From positions 5,573,501 through 5,637,500 of the forward strand of contig CM060837.1 of NCBI GenBank assembly GCA_030762175.1: 64,000 nucleotides of DNA. Direction: 5' to 3'. Made by a program: the position numbers and the translations under genes. The notes beneath the pieces were generated by a model. The model searched no databases and was not told where the DNA came from. It was given only the letters and a program-made list of their open reading frames with translations. The DNA comes from Metallyticus violacea (taxonomy: Eukaryota > Arthropoda > Insecta > Mantodea > Metallyticidae). Numbering within the stretch: position 1 is the stretch's first letter; every line of letters begins with the position of its first letter. Below, piece by piece: positions 21,581 to 32,870 of the stretch.

Positions 21581-24500
21581 CAATGGAATTCTTACTTTTC
21601 CCCCCCACATGTATCTAGTAAAATATAACAAGTCTTACTTCTGGTGACAATGAATGTAAGTGCTTGTAGACACATGATGCAATCTGGATGACACCTCATT
21701 TACTCATTGCATCATGCCACATATAATACATAGGCTTTTCATGATTAATGAAATTAAAAGTTTTTAGCTGATGTTTGTAGAAAGCCACAGATGAAGAAAG
21801 TGCTGGCATGGAAAGGCACTGTTGCAGACCTAATGAAAAACACTTCACATTTACCATCTCCTTGGCTTCCCTGTTTTCATCATAAGCTCTCTGCTGCTCT
21901 GCATGATGAATACCCCTATCTTTAATAACTTTTTCTCTTTTTCTTTTGCATTATTTGCCAATGGAATCATCACTTTGAACATGTATCATGTGGCTTTCAG
22001 TTCATGCAACTCTTTTGAATAAATCTTCATACAAACTGGCTCTTCTGCTGTCTCCTTGTGCAGGACATAATCTTTTGTTACTTGGCAATTAAAGGTGCAC
22101 CTTTTGTTGATGGGTATAATGGTTCTCACGGGCAGGAAAATATTTTATATTGGTCTTTACTTTTAGTTTGCTTTCAGGCTATATGTCGCTGGAAGACATT
22201 TTACCAGGTAAACGATCTGTCTGCATGCCACTGGATGAAGCTCTTTTCTTCTGTCTTACAGTGTTAATAAAATTATCACTCTTGTCAGGTGTTTTAGAAA
22301 ACAACTCATGTAATTAGATGTTTTCTCATTAACAGGCAGAAAATATTTATAAGTCAGCATTCTGTACTTTTGTTTGCTGGGAGAAATAGGTGTAATTCTA
22401 CTTTAGATTTTATTAACTGAAATGTGAGCTGCAACAAAAGCAGCTCTCCTGTCATAATTAACAAGCTGCTAATAATTGTTAAATATGGAAAATGTTTGAT
22501 CATTTTCTATTTTCTCATTGCATTTTGCTCTGCAGTTAGGGAGCTTTTGCATTGACCTTTCATATACGAATTATCTCTTTTGTGTTATGTAGAACTGTTG
22601 AAAATTTCTTCATTTAATACCTCAATTTTTTCTTAGCTCTGCTTTTCTTAGATATTATCTTTGCAGATGGTCTAGAACTGGTATTCAAGGACATTCTCAT
22701 TTCTACGTTTACACTAATGTCTAAAAGATTAATTTGACAACTATGTGTAGGTTTTTATTTTCATAAGCATCAAAGCAGGATTTCTTGTAATAAATGGGCA
22801 CCAGCTCTAGAACTCCTGAAAGAGAATGACGTTACAATAAAGGCATTTCACTAGGGAATGAGACACCAACCACTGCAAGTTTCCACAGAAGTGCACTACA
22901 ATAAACTGAAAGTTCATACATTTAGAGGTAGGAAGGCTATACAACCTTATAAGCCTGAAATATGCTAAAAAATGAAGTACAGTATATGTCAGAAGAATTT
23001 TATTTAGGTTATCAGTTTTCAAGGAATGTCTTCTATCATACAGAATTATTTATATTTAAAAATGTACCTTTCTACTTCCCATCTAGATGGATGGGATGGA
23101 TATTAGGGGAACTAATGGAGTTTTTACATCCTCCAGCACATCAGCCTGTAAGGTTTATTGTGCAGCCCCATAGGAAGAGATGCCTTCATTGTTTTTCATA
23201 ATACATTCCTTGTACAAGTTATAGTATTTTGGTTCCAATGTTGGCATTCTTTTCCATATCTTTTCTTGTTATGGAGAGAACAAGTCTCTTTCTTTCCAGG
23301 ATTAGACACTCAAATCCGATTTGCGAGGCAGATTCCTCGTCCTGTTTGCACATTCTGCAAGTGGGTTCATTTTTATAGAAACCCATTTTTCAAAGATGTT
23401 TCCTTAAGTGACCATGTTCAGGGTTAATGCAATTACTTTCCTTATTCTGGAATCCCAGGGGACTAGGCTCCTACCCAACTAAGGTACTAAAATAAATATT
23501 TTACTTACTCTACTTAAACCATTATTTCATCAGCTAACTACAATCCCTACAAACTACTAATTCCTTTATTTCTTAAATACCACTAAAATGCTACATTTGT
23601 TCACCTTCTAGAGCAATTTACAGCATCCCAAGCTCAATAGTTGAATAAATTTAATATAATTTCACTCCTAACCATTCCCAAACCAATGAAATTTTTCATA
23701 ATCCTACAGGTATTCTTTATCATCTAAAATTTATGTAAATTACACATCTTTCAACTGACCATTTCCATTTAATTTTTACCTTCCATAAAAACTGCCTAAA
23801 TTCGGGTGTCTGCTGATGATCTTCAAAGATCTTTCTGAATACAATGCCTTTATTCCTAATTAATCATATCTTACTAGTTAAACTTTCCTCTATCATTTGT
23901 GGCTTTACATTGGAAGATAATATGCGCATAATATACTGAAAGTGAATGATATTAAAATTAAATTTAATAAGAATCACACATTAAAATTAGCTTACCTCTT
24001 TACCACAGGTTTGTACAGTTGCACTTTTCCATCCTTAGAAAAAGCACTCTCACCGACTTCTGTTTCTAAAGTATTCCAAGAGCGAAATAGTTCTTGATTC
24101 ATTATCTCCCTCTCTCTTTTTTCCAATAGGGTTTCTTCTAATTAAGATTATTGTATTAACTTGGTAAACACATGCCTGTGATAGGTAACAGAGAACTGAA
24201 ATAACTATCTGGAGCAATGGCTGAATCTCTGTCTTCTGCAATTCCATTAAGAGACTACCGAGGGACCAAAGATAGTCGCTGCTGGGAGCTGAAGAGTGGG
24301 CTAGTTATAGAAATGTGGTGACAATGTCCAACCGTTCACTATTAATATTCTGCTTTTGTTAATGCAAAGAGATGAACCGACTCTTTGAAGTATTTGAATA
24401 AATGATGATACACATGCAGTGGGTAATGTTTTATTTGGCAGATAAAGCTCTCTCCCTGCATATGTCGCTAGCCATCTCTCCAGTTAGCCCCTAGATAGTA

Positions 24501-25010
24501 GGGGGGTATGTGTTTTTTTTTTTTTTAAGATATGGAATAAGAATAATTATGATTAATTTATTAAAGAAAATTTATTATAATACAGTAATAGCTTCGTATG
24601 AATCATACCTAAGAATGGCCTGAGTCAGAAAGGTGGAGGTCTCCTTGTACCTTTCTTTGTATTTCAATTAATATTCAAATATAACATGTCTATATATGCC
24701 ATTTAGAATGACAAAAGGTATTGTTTGTTGTGTAGTGCTTGAGAATGCTCAGCTTGCTGCAGAAGAATAATGAATTAAGACGCCACAGTAGAAGTGATCC
24801 TTCATTTTGGAACAGAGGTATGTACCGATGCTGCAGAATATGAACATGTACAGTCCTCGGCTGAAATATAGAAGTAAGAGATGAGTATTTTAGCATATTT
24901 GGCAGCTTTAGCACAGTCTAAATTCTTATGTTAAAAACATACTTTACTTTTATATAAATATTGTACTTACAAATCTGTTGTCAATGGAGTAGTAATATAT
25001 CGTAAACTTA
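21581..25010. other. 3.4 kb without a recognised feature
   Basis: AT-rich. Frames of 60-90 codons occur (for example 22058-22267, 22962-23201, 23158-23427 on plus), but none shows a motif or a plausible exon structure. A T tract lies at 24513-24527. Possibly ancient repeats beyond recognition. Confidence 0.4.
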
Positions 25011-25039
25011 ATTTTTTACACTGAACTCTATTTATTTAA

Positions 25040-25090
25040 ATAAAATAAGACACGTTTCAGAAGAATCTCTCCCATCTTCAGTTGTTCATT
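25040..25090 (-). ncRNA. Hammerhead-ribozyme-like motif 1
   Basis: Minus strand: CTGAAGA (25075-25081), one extra T, stem II GGGAGA/TCTTCT with a 3-nt loop, then GAAACGTGTC (25049-25058). Stem I is AACAA against TTATT with one mismatch. The predicted scissile base is the C at 25049. Stem III is only two base pairs (AC/GT), as described for minimal PLE hammerheads, which may act as dimers. Confidence 0.55.
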
Positions 25091-25614
25091 GAGCTGCAGT
25101 TACTCGATGATTGTTAGACACCTGGAAGTTCCTCTGTTGGCTGAAGTAGGAAATGGCTGAGTTCATCTGTAGGAGGAAACTCAATGTTCATTATGTTTTA
25201 TATATTTTTTAATATGAAAAATTTTTCCCAAGTGGATAACTCCAATGAGTTGTGAAGATGTTTCAGCAGTTTGATTCCCAGTTTTATTTCATGATTTTTA
25301 GTCCAAAAGTGAGCTGCTAGTGCGGATTTATTCACCTTCTTAAACCGAATATTCCTAAAATGTTCTTTCCTCCAAATTTCTCTTTGTTTTACCTATGTAG
25401 CTCTTTTCACAATCTGCACATTTTATTTTGTAAATTCCTGATTTCTGTTCTTTTTGAAAAAAAATTCATATTATTTTCATATTAAAAAATAGAGAAAACC
25501 TAATGAATTTTGAGTTTCCTCCTATGAATGAACTCAGCCATTTCCTACTTCAGCCAACAGATGCCAACACAGGAACTTCCGGGTGTCTAACATTGTTTCG
25601 AGTAACAGCGGTTC

Positions 25615-25671
25615 ATTGAGCAACTGAAGATGGAAGAGATTCTTTTGAAACACATCTTATTTTATGTAAGT
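25615..25671 (+). ncRNA. Hammerhead-ribozyme-like motif 2
   Basis: CTGAAGA (25624-25630), extra T, stem II GGAAGA/TCTTTT with two G-T wobbles, then GAAACACATC (25647-25656). Stem III is weakened to one pair. GTAAGT follows at 25666-25671. It is the inverted partner of motif 1. Confidence 0.5.
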
Positions 25672-25685
25672 AAATGGAGTTTAGT

Positions 25686-27820
25686 GTAAAAAATGAACAC
25701 CTAAGTTTAGGACATAATTTACTATTTGGATTTAGGCTGATGAAAAATAAAACGTTTATGAATGAATACAGAACTTGGGTTACATGCTTTACATTCTTCT
25801 TTCAAATCCAGCTGTTGCAAAGGCTTCTCCTTTCAATTACATTTTATATAATGATCATGGAGTATTTAATTTTTTAAAACATTAATAATATAAAGTATCT
25901 AAAAGAAAATTCTATTTGATACAAGTTATAATATGTCATGAGATAATCAGAGAAAACAATTTGCATAACCTTGCAAATCCAAGTAAAACTGCTTGTTTCC
26001 ACTTTTTTAAATGTATTTTTAGTGCAATAGAATTAAATGTTACACAATTTCCTTAAGTTTTTTTTTTTAATTCCATTCATATTGCATTTATTTCTAAAAT
26101 CTCTCTGTAATAGTGTTAATGTTTGATGTTCATTTTCTTGATTTAGGTATAATCTCTGTATTTTGGATAGATATTTAGAGGGATATTGTGCTTAGGCATG
26201 ATTAAACCGAGTCAAAATATAGTATTAAAGTTACAACTCAGATTTAATCCAAGAAGTTTGAGAAATCTTGGTTTTATCATTTTATTACACAATTAGCCAT
26301 GAATGTGACAAAGTATTAGTCTTAACAGGAGCATTGGAGGGATAACATAGCTTGCCTCCTCATAGTACATTAAATAGGCTAAAGCATTGCGTGCAAGTCA
26401 GCCAAAATAGCAAAGAACAGGATATAAACAAGAAAGGGAAAGTGTATTAGGGAGATTTTAAACTAGTATCTTTCACTTAGAATGCTTTAATGAAGAAGTT
26501 AACAGTTCATTAATGAAGCGATAAGAAAATATGGCATAAGTTCTCACCATATTAGAAGTGAATTTATACATGAAACATTTAATAGCGCAATTTTCAAAGT
26601 TAATTCTTGATAACTTTAAAATGGTCTAATTGTTGGAGTTAAATCAGAAACAAGCTCCAAAGTTAAAAGAATTTAGGAGGTTAAGATAACAATAAATTAG
26701 AAATTACACAAACATTTGTATGGAAATATGGTACAAAAATATGATCTATTTAATTTACAGTCCGTGTGTTAATCAGAATATAACTTTAAATATAATAGAA
26801 TAAAGAAAAATTTATTCTTTGAAATTTCAAGGACCACTACAGTAAATGAAGTTAAAAAAATGTTGAATCAGAAACAGTAGTTTTAGTTAAAAGATTTTAC
26901 ACCCTGCCTTTTAATATGATTACCAATTTGAATTCTGAAGGTACATCCAGCATCTCTGCACTTTTAATTATTCATTTATCTACTTTGTTCATAGTGCAAT
27001 GTAGGAATGATCAAGACTTTGCATTCCTTAAGTTTTGTTTATTTCCTCATCATATCCATGTGCCTACTTTCCCTCTGATAACAATACATGTATTTTTTAC
27101 ATCAGAGGATTACCAAGCCTCTAAATCACCTTAAACTTGAAGGACTAGGGGTTTTATTTCAGACATTCCTTCTAGACAGATATCAACCAGGACTAAGGAG
27201 TCTTGCTTTTCTGACCCTTTTAGGTTGCTATTCTCAGGGCCAGAGGAAATGTGAAGCTTGTGCAAGGGGTCGCTTTCTAGACAAATTAGGACTACCACCA
27301 AGGAAGATACCTACAGACTACATAAAGTGAAGAGTATAAAGAAAAGGATTCTTTCTCTTGCAGCGGTTCTGCCTGTGCTGTTATACTTTGGTAAGTAATA
27401 AACTCCTTTTTTGTAAATGGTAAATATTTTATTGAAAGCTAAGTAAATTACAAAGTTATGGATGTTACAGATTGTGACCCTCGTCAATTGTTATAGCACA
27501 TCCCAACAAATCAATTAACACATAAACCAAAAGAATAGATACAAAAGCTTATTATTAATATAACAAAAGAATTATGTTGTAATTATAATATGCTAACAGT
27601 ACAATGCTTTCATTTGTCTCAGTTCTTTCTTTCTTTTATTTATTAATTCTTTTTGTGCTGCCACACCCCTTTTATTTTAACTTAAAACTTTGAACATTCA
27701 CCTAATTTCCTAATATGGTACATCCTCAAAAAGATTCCTGTATGCTTATACTACTTTTCTTATTCTGAGCTATTTTTCATTAATAAACTCCTTTCTCCAT
27801 TCATTAGTTCAAATTAATGA
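25686..27820. other. 2.1 kb without a recognised feature
   Basis: AT-rich. A plus-strand frame at 27088-27330 ends with a Cys-containing CEACARGRFLDK stretch, but no family was recognised. Confidence 0.4.
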
Positions 27821-27821
27821 A

Positions 27822-27862
27822 TGCTGTTTAATGCCCGTTTTTGCTGCAGAGGCACGACAGCA
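27822..27862 (-). mobile_element. Possible SINE family A tail fragment
   Basis: TTAATGCCCGTTTTTGCTGC followed by AGAGGCAC resembles the 3' end of the inverted family A SINEs at 48.57 and 57.27 kb (TTAATGCCCATTTTTACTAC, GAGGCACC). Only about 40 bp. Confidence 0.35.
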
Positions 27863-27932
27863 ACATTAGTTCAAACAATACCCTATTTAAACAGATGTGA
27901 TTGACAGTGAAGCAATATGTCATTCAATTGTA

Positions 27933-28048
27933 ATAACACTATTATACCTCACTTAGTTCTTTAAAATGCTCAAAAGCTGATGATGAGAGTGAATGCCTGT
28001 ATTATAAGCAAGTAAGTAAGGTATAATAGCGTTACTATGCCAACTACT
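27933..28048. repeat. Inverted-repeat motif in PLE copy A flank
   Basis: AACACTATTATACCTCACTT (27943-27962) and, further on, AAGTAAGGTATAATAGCGTT (28014-28033) are inverted copies separated by about 50 bp that include GCTGATGATGAGAGTGAATG. The same arrangement occurs at 36155-36255 and 36915-37000. It is a conserved stem-loop of the element flank; its role is unknown. Confidence 0.7.
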
Positions 28049-28892
28049 GTTCTTTGTTGATTTGAATATAGAAGGTTAAGTGGAATAAAACAATATGCAG
28101 GTGTATTTGTCGGGTAGAAAGACTCATGTTAGTGCACATTAACATACTCAGCCTGGTCCCTGTTTACATACACCCAGTTTTTGGTAGGATTGCGGTTCTT
28201 GAATCCCTATTTACATTTTCAATGCAGAGAGAGATTTCAAATGGATTTGAGTCCAGCCCGTACACGTCTATTTGCACTTGCTCTTTTTAGAGAAAACTGT
28301 CTTTTGTGTATTTATTGGCATCAGATAAGGGTAATGTTAATGTTTGGTGGTTTAAATAAAATATACAAAGTTTTAGTTAAGGAGCATAAATGTTACTCAT
28401 GACATGATGCTTATTCTTTAAAATGAAAATCTTAGCCCATATCGCTATTTCCCTGAGATTGTTGATAGCTTTTAGTAATTTAGTTTCTTTTGCAATGATA
28501 TAATTGAGTCCAGAAATGATTTGCAATTGCCAATTTATCCACCTCTTTATATCTAAAGTGCTCTTTAATCTTGTCTCCCAAATCTCTAATTGTTCTGCCT
28601 CATCATCCGATCACATTCTAAACAACCTATTTGATATACTCTTGCTTTTTGTTGCACAGAATAACATCCTTTATGGTTATGTTCAAAAGTTTCTTAATGT
28701 TAAATTTATTTTTTGTCTTATAACTAAAAATTTCTTCCAGGCTTAGGAGCCGTGGTCTGTTGGAGCTTATTTTGTGTCACCAACCAATATAAAATTTTAA
28801 AAAAATATTCACGAATACTGTGTTTGATCATGGATTGTGTGTGAATTTTTTGAAACTTTGTCCTTTATTGTGGAGATAATGAAGTGCTTTTA

Positions 28893-29040
28893 ATATTGAT
28901 TGATACATAGTGGGTAATTTTTATACACTCAACAGTGGGTCAACAGCTGTCGATGGGAACGACGGTTCTTGAAACATGTCCTGATTTTAAAAACATGTAA
29001 GTGAAGTGTATAAAATTACCCACTATGTATCAATCAATAT
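28893..29040 (+). mobile_element. 148-bp foldback carrying a hammerhead-like motif
   Basis: Left arm 28893-28929 (ATATTGATTGATACATAGTG...) and right arm 29005-29040 are inverted copies differing by a single T and are otherwise identical over 36 bp. The 75-bp centre holds hammerhead-like motif 3. PLE copy B lacks this block at the homologous place (near 37825), so it is an insertion into copy A. An ATAT at each edge could be part of the arms or a short target duplication. Near-perfect arms in an otherwise decayed element suggest a recent event or gene conversion between arms. Confidence 0.8.
28938..29002 (+). ncRNA. Hammerhead-ribozyme-like motif 3
   Basis: Stem I CAG (28944-28946) pairs with CTG (28981-28983). 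The core CTGTCGA (28947-28953) differs from the consensus CTGATGA at two positions (A6 to T, U7 to C). After one extra T, stem II is GGGAAC/GTTCTT with loop GACG. GAAACATGTC is at 28971-28980, and the predicted cleavage follows C28980. GTAAGT lies at 28997-29002. Stem architecture is intact, but the A6 change probably abolishes activity. Confidence 0.55.
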
Positions 29041-30689
29041 ACAAGACCTTCACTGTAAATAGCTTCAATAATTTAACAAATATGCTTTGAATATATTTAA
29101 GTTGTTTGAAATGTATGATCTTTCTACTAATGAATGGTTGAATCCATTGTTGAGGGCAGTATTGATGATGTAGTGGTACTACACTGTGTATTGTTCCTTG
29201 TTCAGTGGAATTTCTACTTATTTATGAGCAAGGCTGTTTATAATGGCATGTAGTTGCGGTTTAGGATTGAAGCTATTATTCTTTATGTGATTATCTGTGC
29301 ATGTGGGTTTCCTATATATACCAAATGAAATTACGTTGTTTGCACTTTAGATTTTCAGGTTCAAAAAGGGCAAACATCCTTCATCTTCAATTTCTATAGT
29401 GAACTTAAAGCTATGGTCTTGCAGATTTAGTAACTGAAGGCATCTTTTTATTTTTTTTTTTTTTTGGGGGGGGGGGCCTACCATTGCAAATATGTTATCC
29501 ACATATCAAAACCATGTGCTTCTACAGTACTCATTAATAAATTTGCCAGAAATTGATAGAGGAGATTACCCATAGTCAAGCATAATTTTGTTTTGTCAAA
29601 TGTGAAGAACTTTTGGTCTATGTGCAATTTTGTAACATTGGTGTAATCCTCAATTTTATTACTGATATTCATACATTTAAGCCATTTGTGTAGTTTAAGC
29701 AGCAGTCTTTGTTTTGGAAGCTAGTGAACAAAAATGCAACATCAGAAGAGACGAAGGAATTATCTGATGCAATCGCTGCATTGTTAATTTTTGTCAACCA
29801 GTTTATAGGAATTTGCAGTGCTTTTGCTTTTAAATTGTTCCAAAGTTCCAAATTTCTTTACCAGCCATATAGTCAAATTGTAGGTTGGTACATTTGTGTT
29901 ATTAATTATTGAGTGCATGCTTTTGCTTGGTTTGTTTATTTTGGTAAGGCCATAAATCCTAGGAAGCATTTGGTTGTTAGTTTTTGGCTTCCATTTATCA
30001 GTCAGAAGGTTTTGGTCTGCCAGAGCTTTGACTGACACACTCATAAAGGGAACATCCATTATCACTGTATGTTCCATATTACCTAGAGGCTCTCTATTTG
30101 TTTTAATATATTCTCGTGGTGTAGTATCACTAATTTGTGCCCTTTATCTGCTTTTATTTACATCGCTTTTATTGTTAAGTGGTCTAAGTATGCATTTATT
30201 GTGTTGCTGATGATGATGGCTATTACTATGCTGCTTTATTTTATTTATATCTGCCCACATTGGTTTTGGTGGCCGATTTTGTTTTATTCTTCCAAATCTT
30301 GAGCAGTAATCTCTGTATCTGCAATGAAATCTTCCATTTTGCTGGAGAAGCCAATCACTTATTTAGAAACTGTAGATCTAGATTATTGAAAGACTGTTTA
30401 GATAGATTAATTACATTATCTGTACAGATTTCTTGAGGCTGGTAATGGTTTCCTTTTTGTTTACTACATGATATGCAGATTTTTTGTGTAGTTTTAGTGT
30501 TTTATTTCTCATTAAGAAATTTACTTTCATGTGGGGATTATATTCTAGATTTTTCCAAATTAGATTCCTAATATTGTAGTTAATTTTAAGTATAAATCAT
30601 ATCATTTTATATCTAACTGACTAACATTTTTGTACTGTTTGTTAATTTCACATAATAATGCCTTCCTTTTGATCAAGTTTGTTACTCCT

Positions 30690-31205
30690 GAAGTGAATTG
30701 TTGCTGAGATATTTGCATATGGTTGGGAAAGAAAAAGGAAAACATTTTTCCAGCGTTTCCTGGGTTCCATTGTTCATTTTTAACCTCTAGTCAGTCCTGC
30801 AGATGTGAAATGGTGGCAAATCCCTAGGTTCTTTTGTTTTTCTTTCAACTGTAGTTTGTCCTGCTGATGTGAACACTTTAGGTATTTATATTTCTCTAGG
30901 CTTTCCTGGATATGCAGATATGAGAAATGCTGATGAGGCAGTTATATTTTGGAGGAAAGAGAGAGGGAGGGATATATTCTGTGGGTTTTTCTAAGTTGTG
31001 CTGATTTTTATTTCCCCCTCCCCTTCTAATTCGATGTGAATTGCTAGTGAGATATATGTGGGAATGGGGGAAGCAAAATTTTTTTCCAGGTTTTCCTGCA
31101 TTCCGCCTTTTTTCCCTCCTCCATCTCTCTCTCTCTCTCCCTCTCTCTCCCTCTCTCTCCTCTCTCTAGTCATGCTGATGTGAAGCTGGTGAGGTAATTT
31201 ATTAA
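30690..31205 (+). repeat. Small outpost of the 59-63.7 kb satellite-like repeat
   Basis: About five degenerate units with the same landmarks as the large array: GCTGATGTGAA, GCTAGTGAGATATATG or CTGGTGAGGTAATT, TTTCCTG, and pyrimidine tracts ending in CTAGT. It contains a CTCTCC-type pyrimidine microsatellite at 31123-31168. It directly follows PLE copy A. Confidence 0.7.
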
Positions 31206-31945
31206 ATGTGGTATTTGCCAATTTGGTGAATTACGAAGATTTAGAAGATTTAGAATGAAAAAATTCAGCAATGTCCTTGTATGTACAAATTTTCTATAGA
31301 CTCAAATGTTTTGTCCATTTTTAAATGGTACAAATACTTTTTTGCCACAAAAAGTTTTGTTCATTTTTAAATGGTTCAAAAAATTTTTGCTCAGTTCATT
31401 TTGCTTTCTGCATATTTGGCATTCTTTTAGCAATATTTTTTGCTGCTGCTATTACCACTACTATTGCCTTCTTCTTTGCTTTTGCCATTTTCCATTTCCA
31501 ATGCTGCAATAATACCTTCTTCCTTTCTTTTCTCCAGTTTTCCTCATTTTGGACTTATATATATATTAAAAATTTTTTTTTCCGCCCTGCGGGCGGAACC
31601 TATCTCCTGAGATGAAATTTGCAAACGCTGGCTGGGAGACTCTGATTGGTAAAATAAATAAGTCCTATATACCAATACAAGTTCTTTATTCAACCTTGTT
31701 TCTTTCCTTTACATTCCAACCATATATATGTACACATATACATATAATTCTTCAGGTGTTCCTTGGCTCTACCATTGTTTTTCCCAGTAGGTGCTGTTGA
31801 TGTCAATTACTGGTGCAGCATTCATATCCATGATGGTAGGTGCTTGTTGCAGAGCAGAGGTGCATATATGCAGGTTGGGAAGGCAAATATTGAATAGGGT
31901 GTGGTTATTCAGTACTTGGTAAAGAAGCATACCTATGCAACAGTA
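31206..31945. other. Unassigned, with a GC-rich hairpin
   Basis: No gene recognised. At 31580-31598, TTCCGCCC-TGC-GGGCGGAA is a perfect 8-bp GC-rich hairpin in AT-rich DNA; it follows a T tract and may mark an element end. AATAAA-like words near 31651-31690 are uninformative. Confidence 0.4.
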
Positions 31946-31949
31946 ATAT

Positions 31950-32870
31950 ATACTCTTTAGAGAACTCTTCACCACCATTTGCAGCCATCTCTAAGTGGAT
32001 CTTGGAGTTTCAACATGGCTGGGAAATCTTGGAAGATGACCCATGGAGTGGATGGGCAAAATTGATCGTGACACGATTAATGATTGAAAATGTTTGGAGG
32101 ATTGTGGATTAAGGATGTCTGGGTGTTTGAGGAGAATGTAAATTTGCCATTTTGAGGCAAGACTTGTGTTTGAAAAAAAAGGATTGGCCATTGGGTTGCT
32201 ATGACTGCTGACTCAGGATTAACAGTGAATCAGAGCCTGAATACATGTTAGCAAAGTTTGGTCTATTTCAGAGAGATACTGCCAACTTTATGAGTTGACT
32301 TTGTGACCAATGATAAAACATGGGGGTGTTACTAAAAGAAAACAGGAATGGATTGTTAACAATGGAAGCATCAGGATTCTGCACTGCCAAAGAAGGGCAT
32401 GTGTGCGACATTGATCGATGAGATGATGGCATTGGTTTTGTGGAATAGGAAGGTGTGCTGCTAATGGATTATCTTCTCACTGGAGCATATTATGGTATCC
32501 TTTTGGACATGTTGGAGAGAAAAATGTGATAGAACGGTTCAAGTTTATCCAAGAAGATGGTCGTGTTGCATCCAGAAAATGCTTGCTCTCGTGCATGTTC
32601 ATGACAGTGGGGATAATGACATATGTGCCTTATTTGTTTGCATGGTCTCCATTGGATTTGCATCTGTTTCTGCTGAGTAAATTGAGAAGATGTCTTGTTG
32701 CATGAATGGTCCATTGAGGTGTTTTTTTGCAGGTGTGGATAAAGGCTTTGGAGCATTGGTGGTTGAAGTGCATTAGCATCAAAGGGGAGTATGTTGAAAC
32801 ACGAGAATCATTTCAAAATGTTATGTGGTCATTTTGACTCTATTTGGGGAAGTTTTCAAATGATTCTGAT
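31950..32870 (+). mobile_element. mariner transposase remnant
   Basis: Plus-strand translation across frames: ISKWILEFQHGWEILEDDPW near 31990-32050 (DNA-binding domain linker), VTRLMIENVWRIV near 32070-32110, ALVLWNRKGVLLMDYLLTGA near 32430-32490 (before the second aspartate), YLFAWSPLDLHLFLLSKLRR near 32625-32690 (third aspartate block, YSPDLAP changed to WSPLDL), and KCISIKGEYVE near 32765-32800 in the tail. It is highly decayed. No TIR resolved. Confidence 0.7.

Larger units (their letters stand above)
25015..25685 (-). mobile_element. PLE fragment with inverted terminal arms and two outward hammerhead-like motifs
   Basis: The two flanks, about 25020-25220 and 25500-25685, are inverted copies of each other; they share GAACTCAGCCATTTCCTACT and GAACTTCC...GGTGTCTAA. 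Each carries a hammerhead-like motif pointing outward. Between them, minus-strand 25280-25450 keeps a GIY-YIG remnant: CADCEKS-like, IGKT-region, HFRNIRFKKVNKSALAAHF. PLEs encode a reverse transcriptase joined to a GIY-YIG endonuclease and often have repeated, partly inverted flanks with ribozymes. Here only the endonuclease end survives. Confidence 0.7.
27890..30690 (-). mobile_element. PLE copy A, reverse transcriptase plus GIY-YIG, dead
   Basis: Minus-strand order. 30077-29786: PRIYGLTKINKPSKSMHSII, then TYNLTIWLVKKF and YKLVDKN, the PLE-type reverse transcriptase N-terminal blocks. 29640-29560: FDKTKLCLTMGNLLYQFLAN, motif B. 29494-29505: YVDN where the catalytic YVDD is expected, after a stop. 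28760-28430: GIY-YIG remnant (ECDR, ETRIR-EHF type words). 27890-28400: the 3' flank, which is shared with 36110-36460 and 36880-37385. The element is related along its length to copy B (36876-39500), same orientation, about 9 kb apart. A 148-bp foldback interrupts it at 28893-29040. PLE proteins copy RNA into DNA at broken or nicked target sites. Confidence 0.82.

Noticed and set aside
27966..28000. GCTGATGATGAGAGTGAATG in the PLE copy A flank as another hammerhead
   Set aside because: It has a CTGATGA core, but no stem II pairing and no GAAAC-type segment with a cleavable base. The surrounding inverted repeat explains the structure better.
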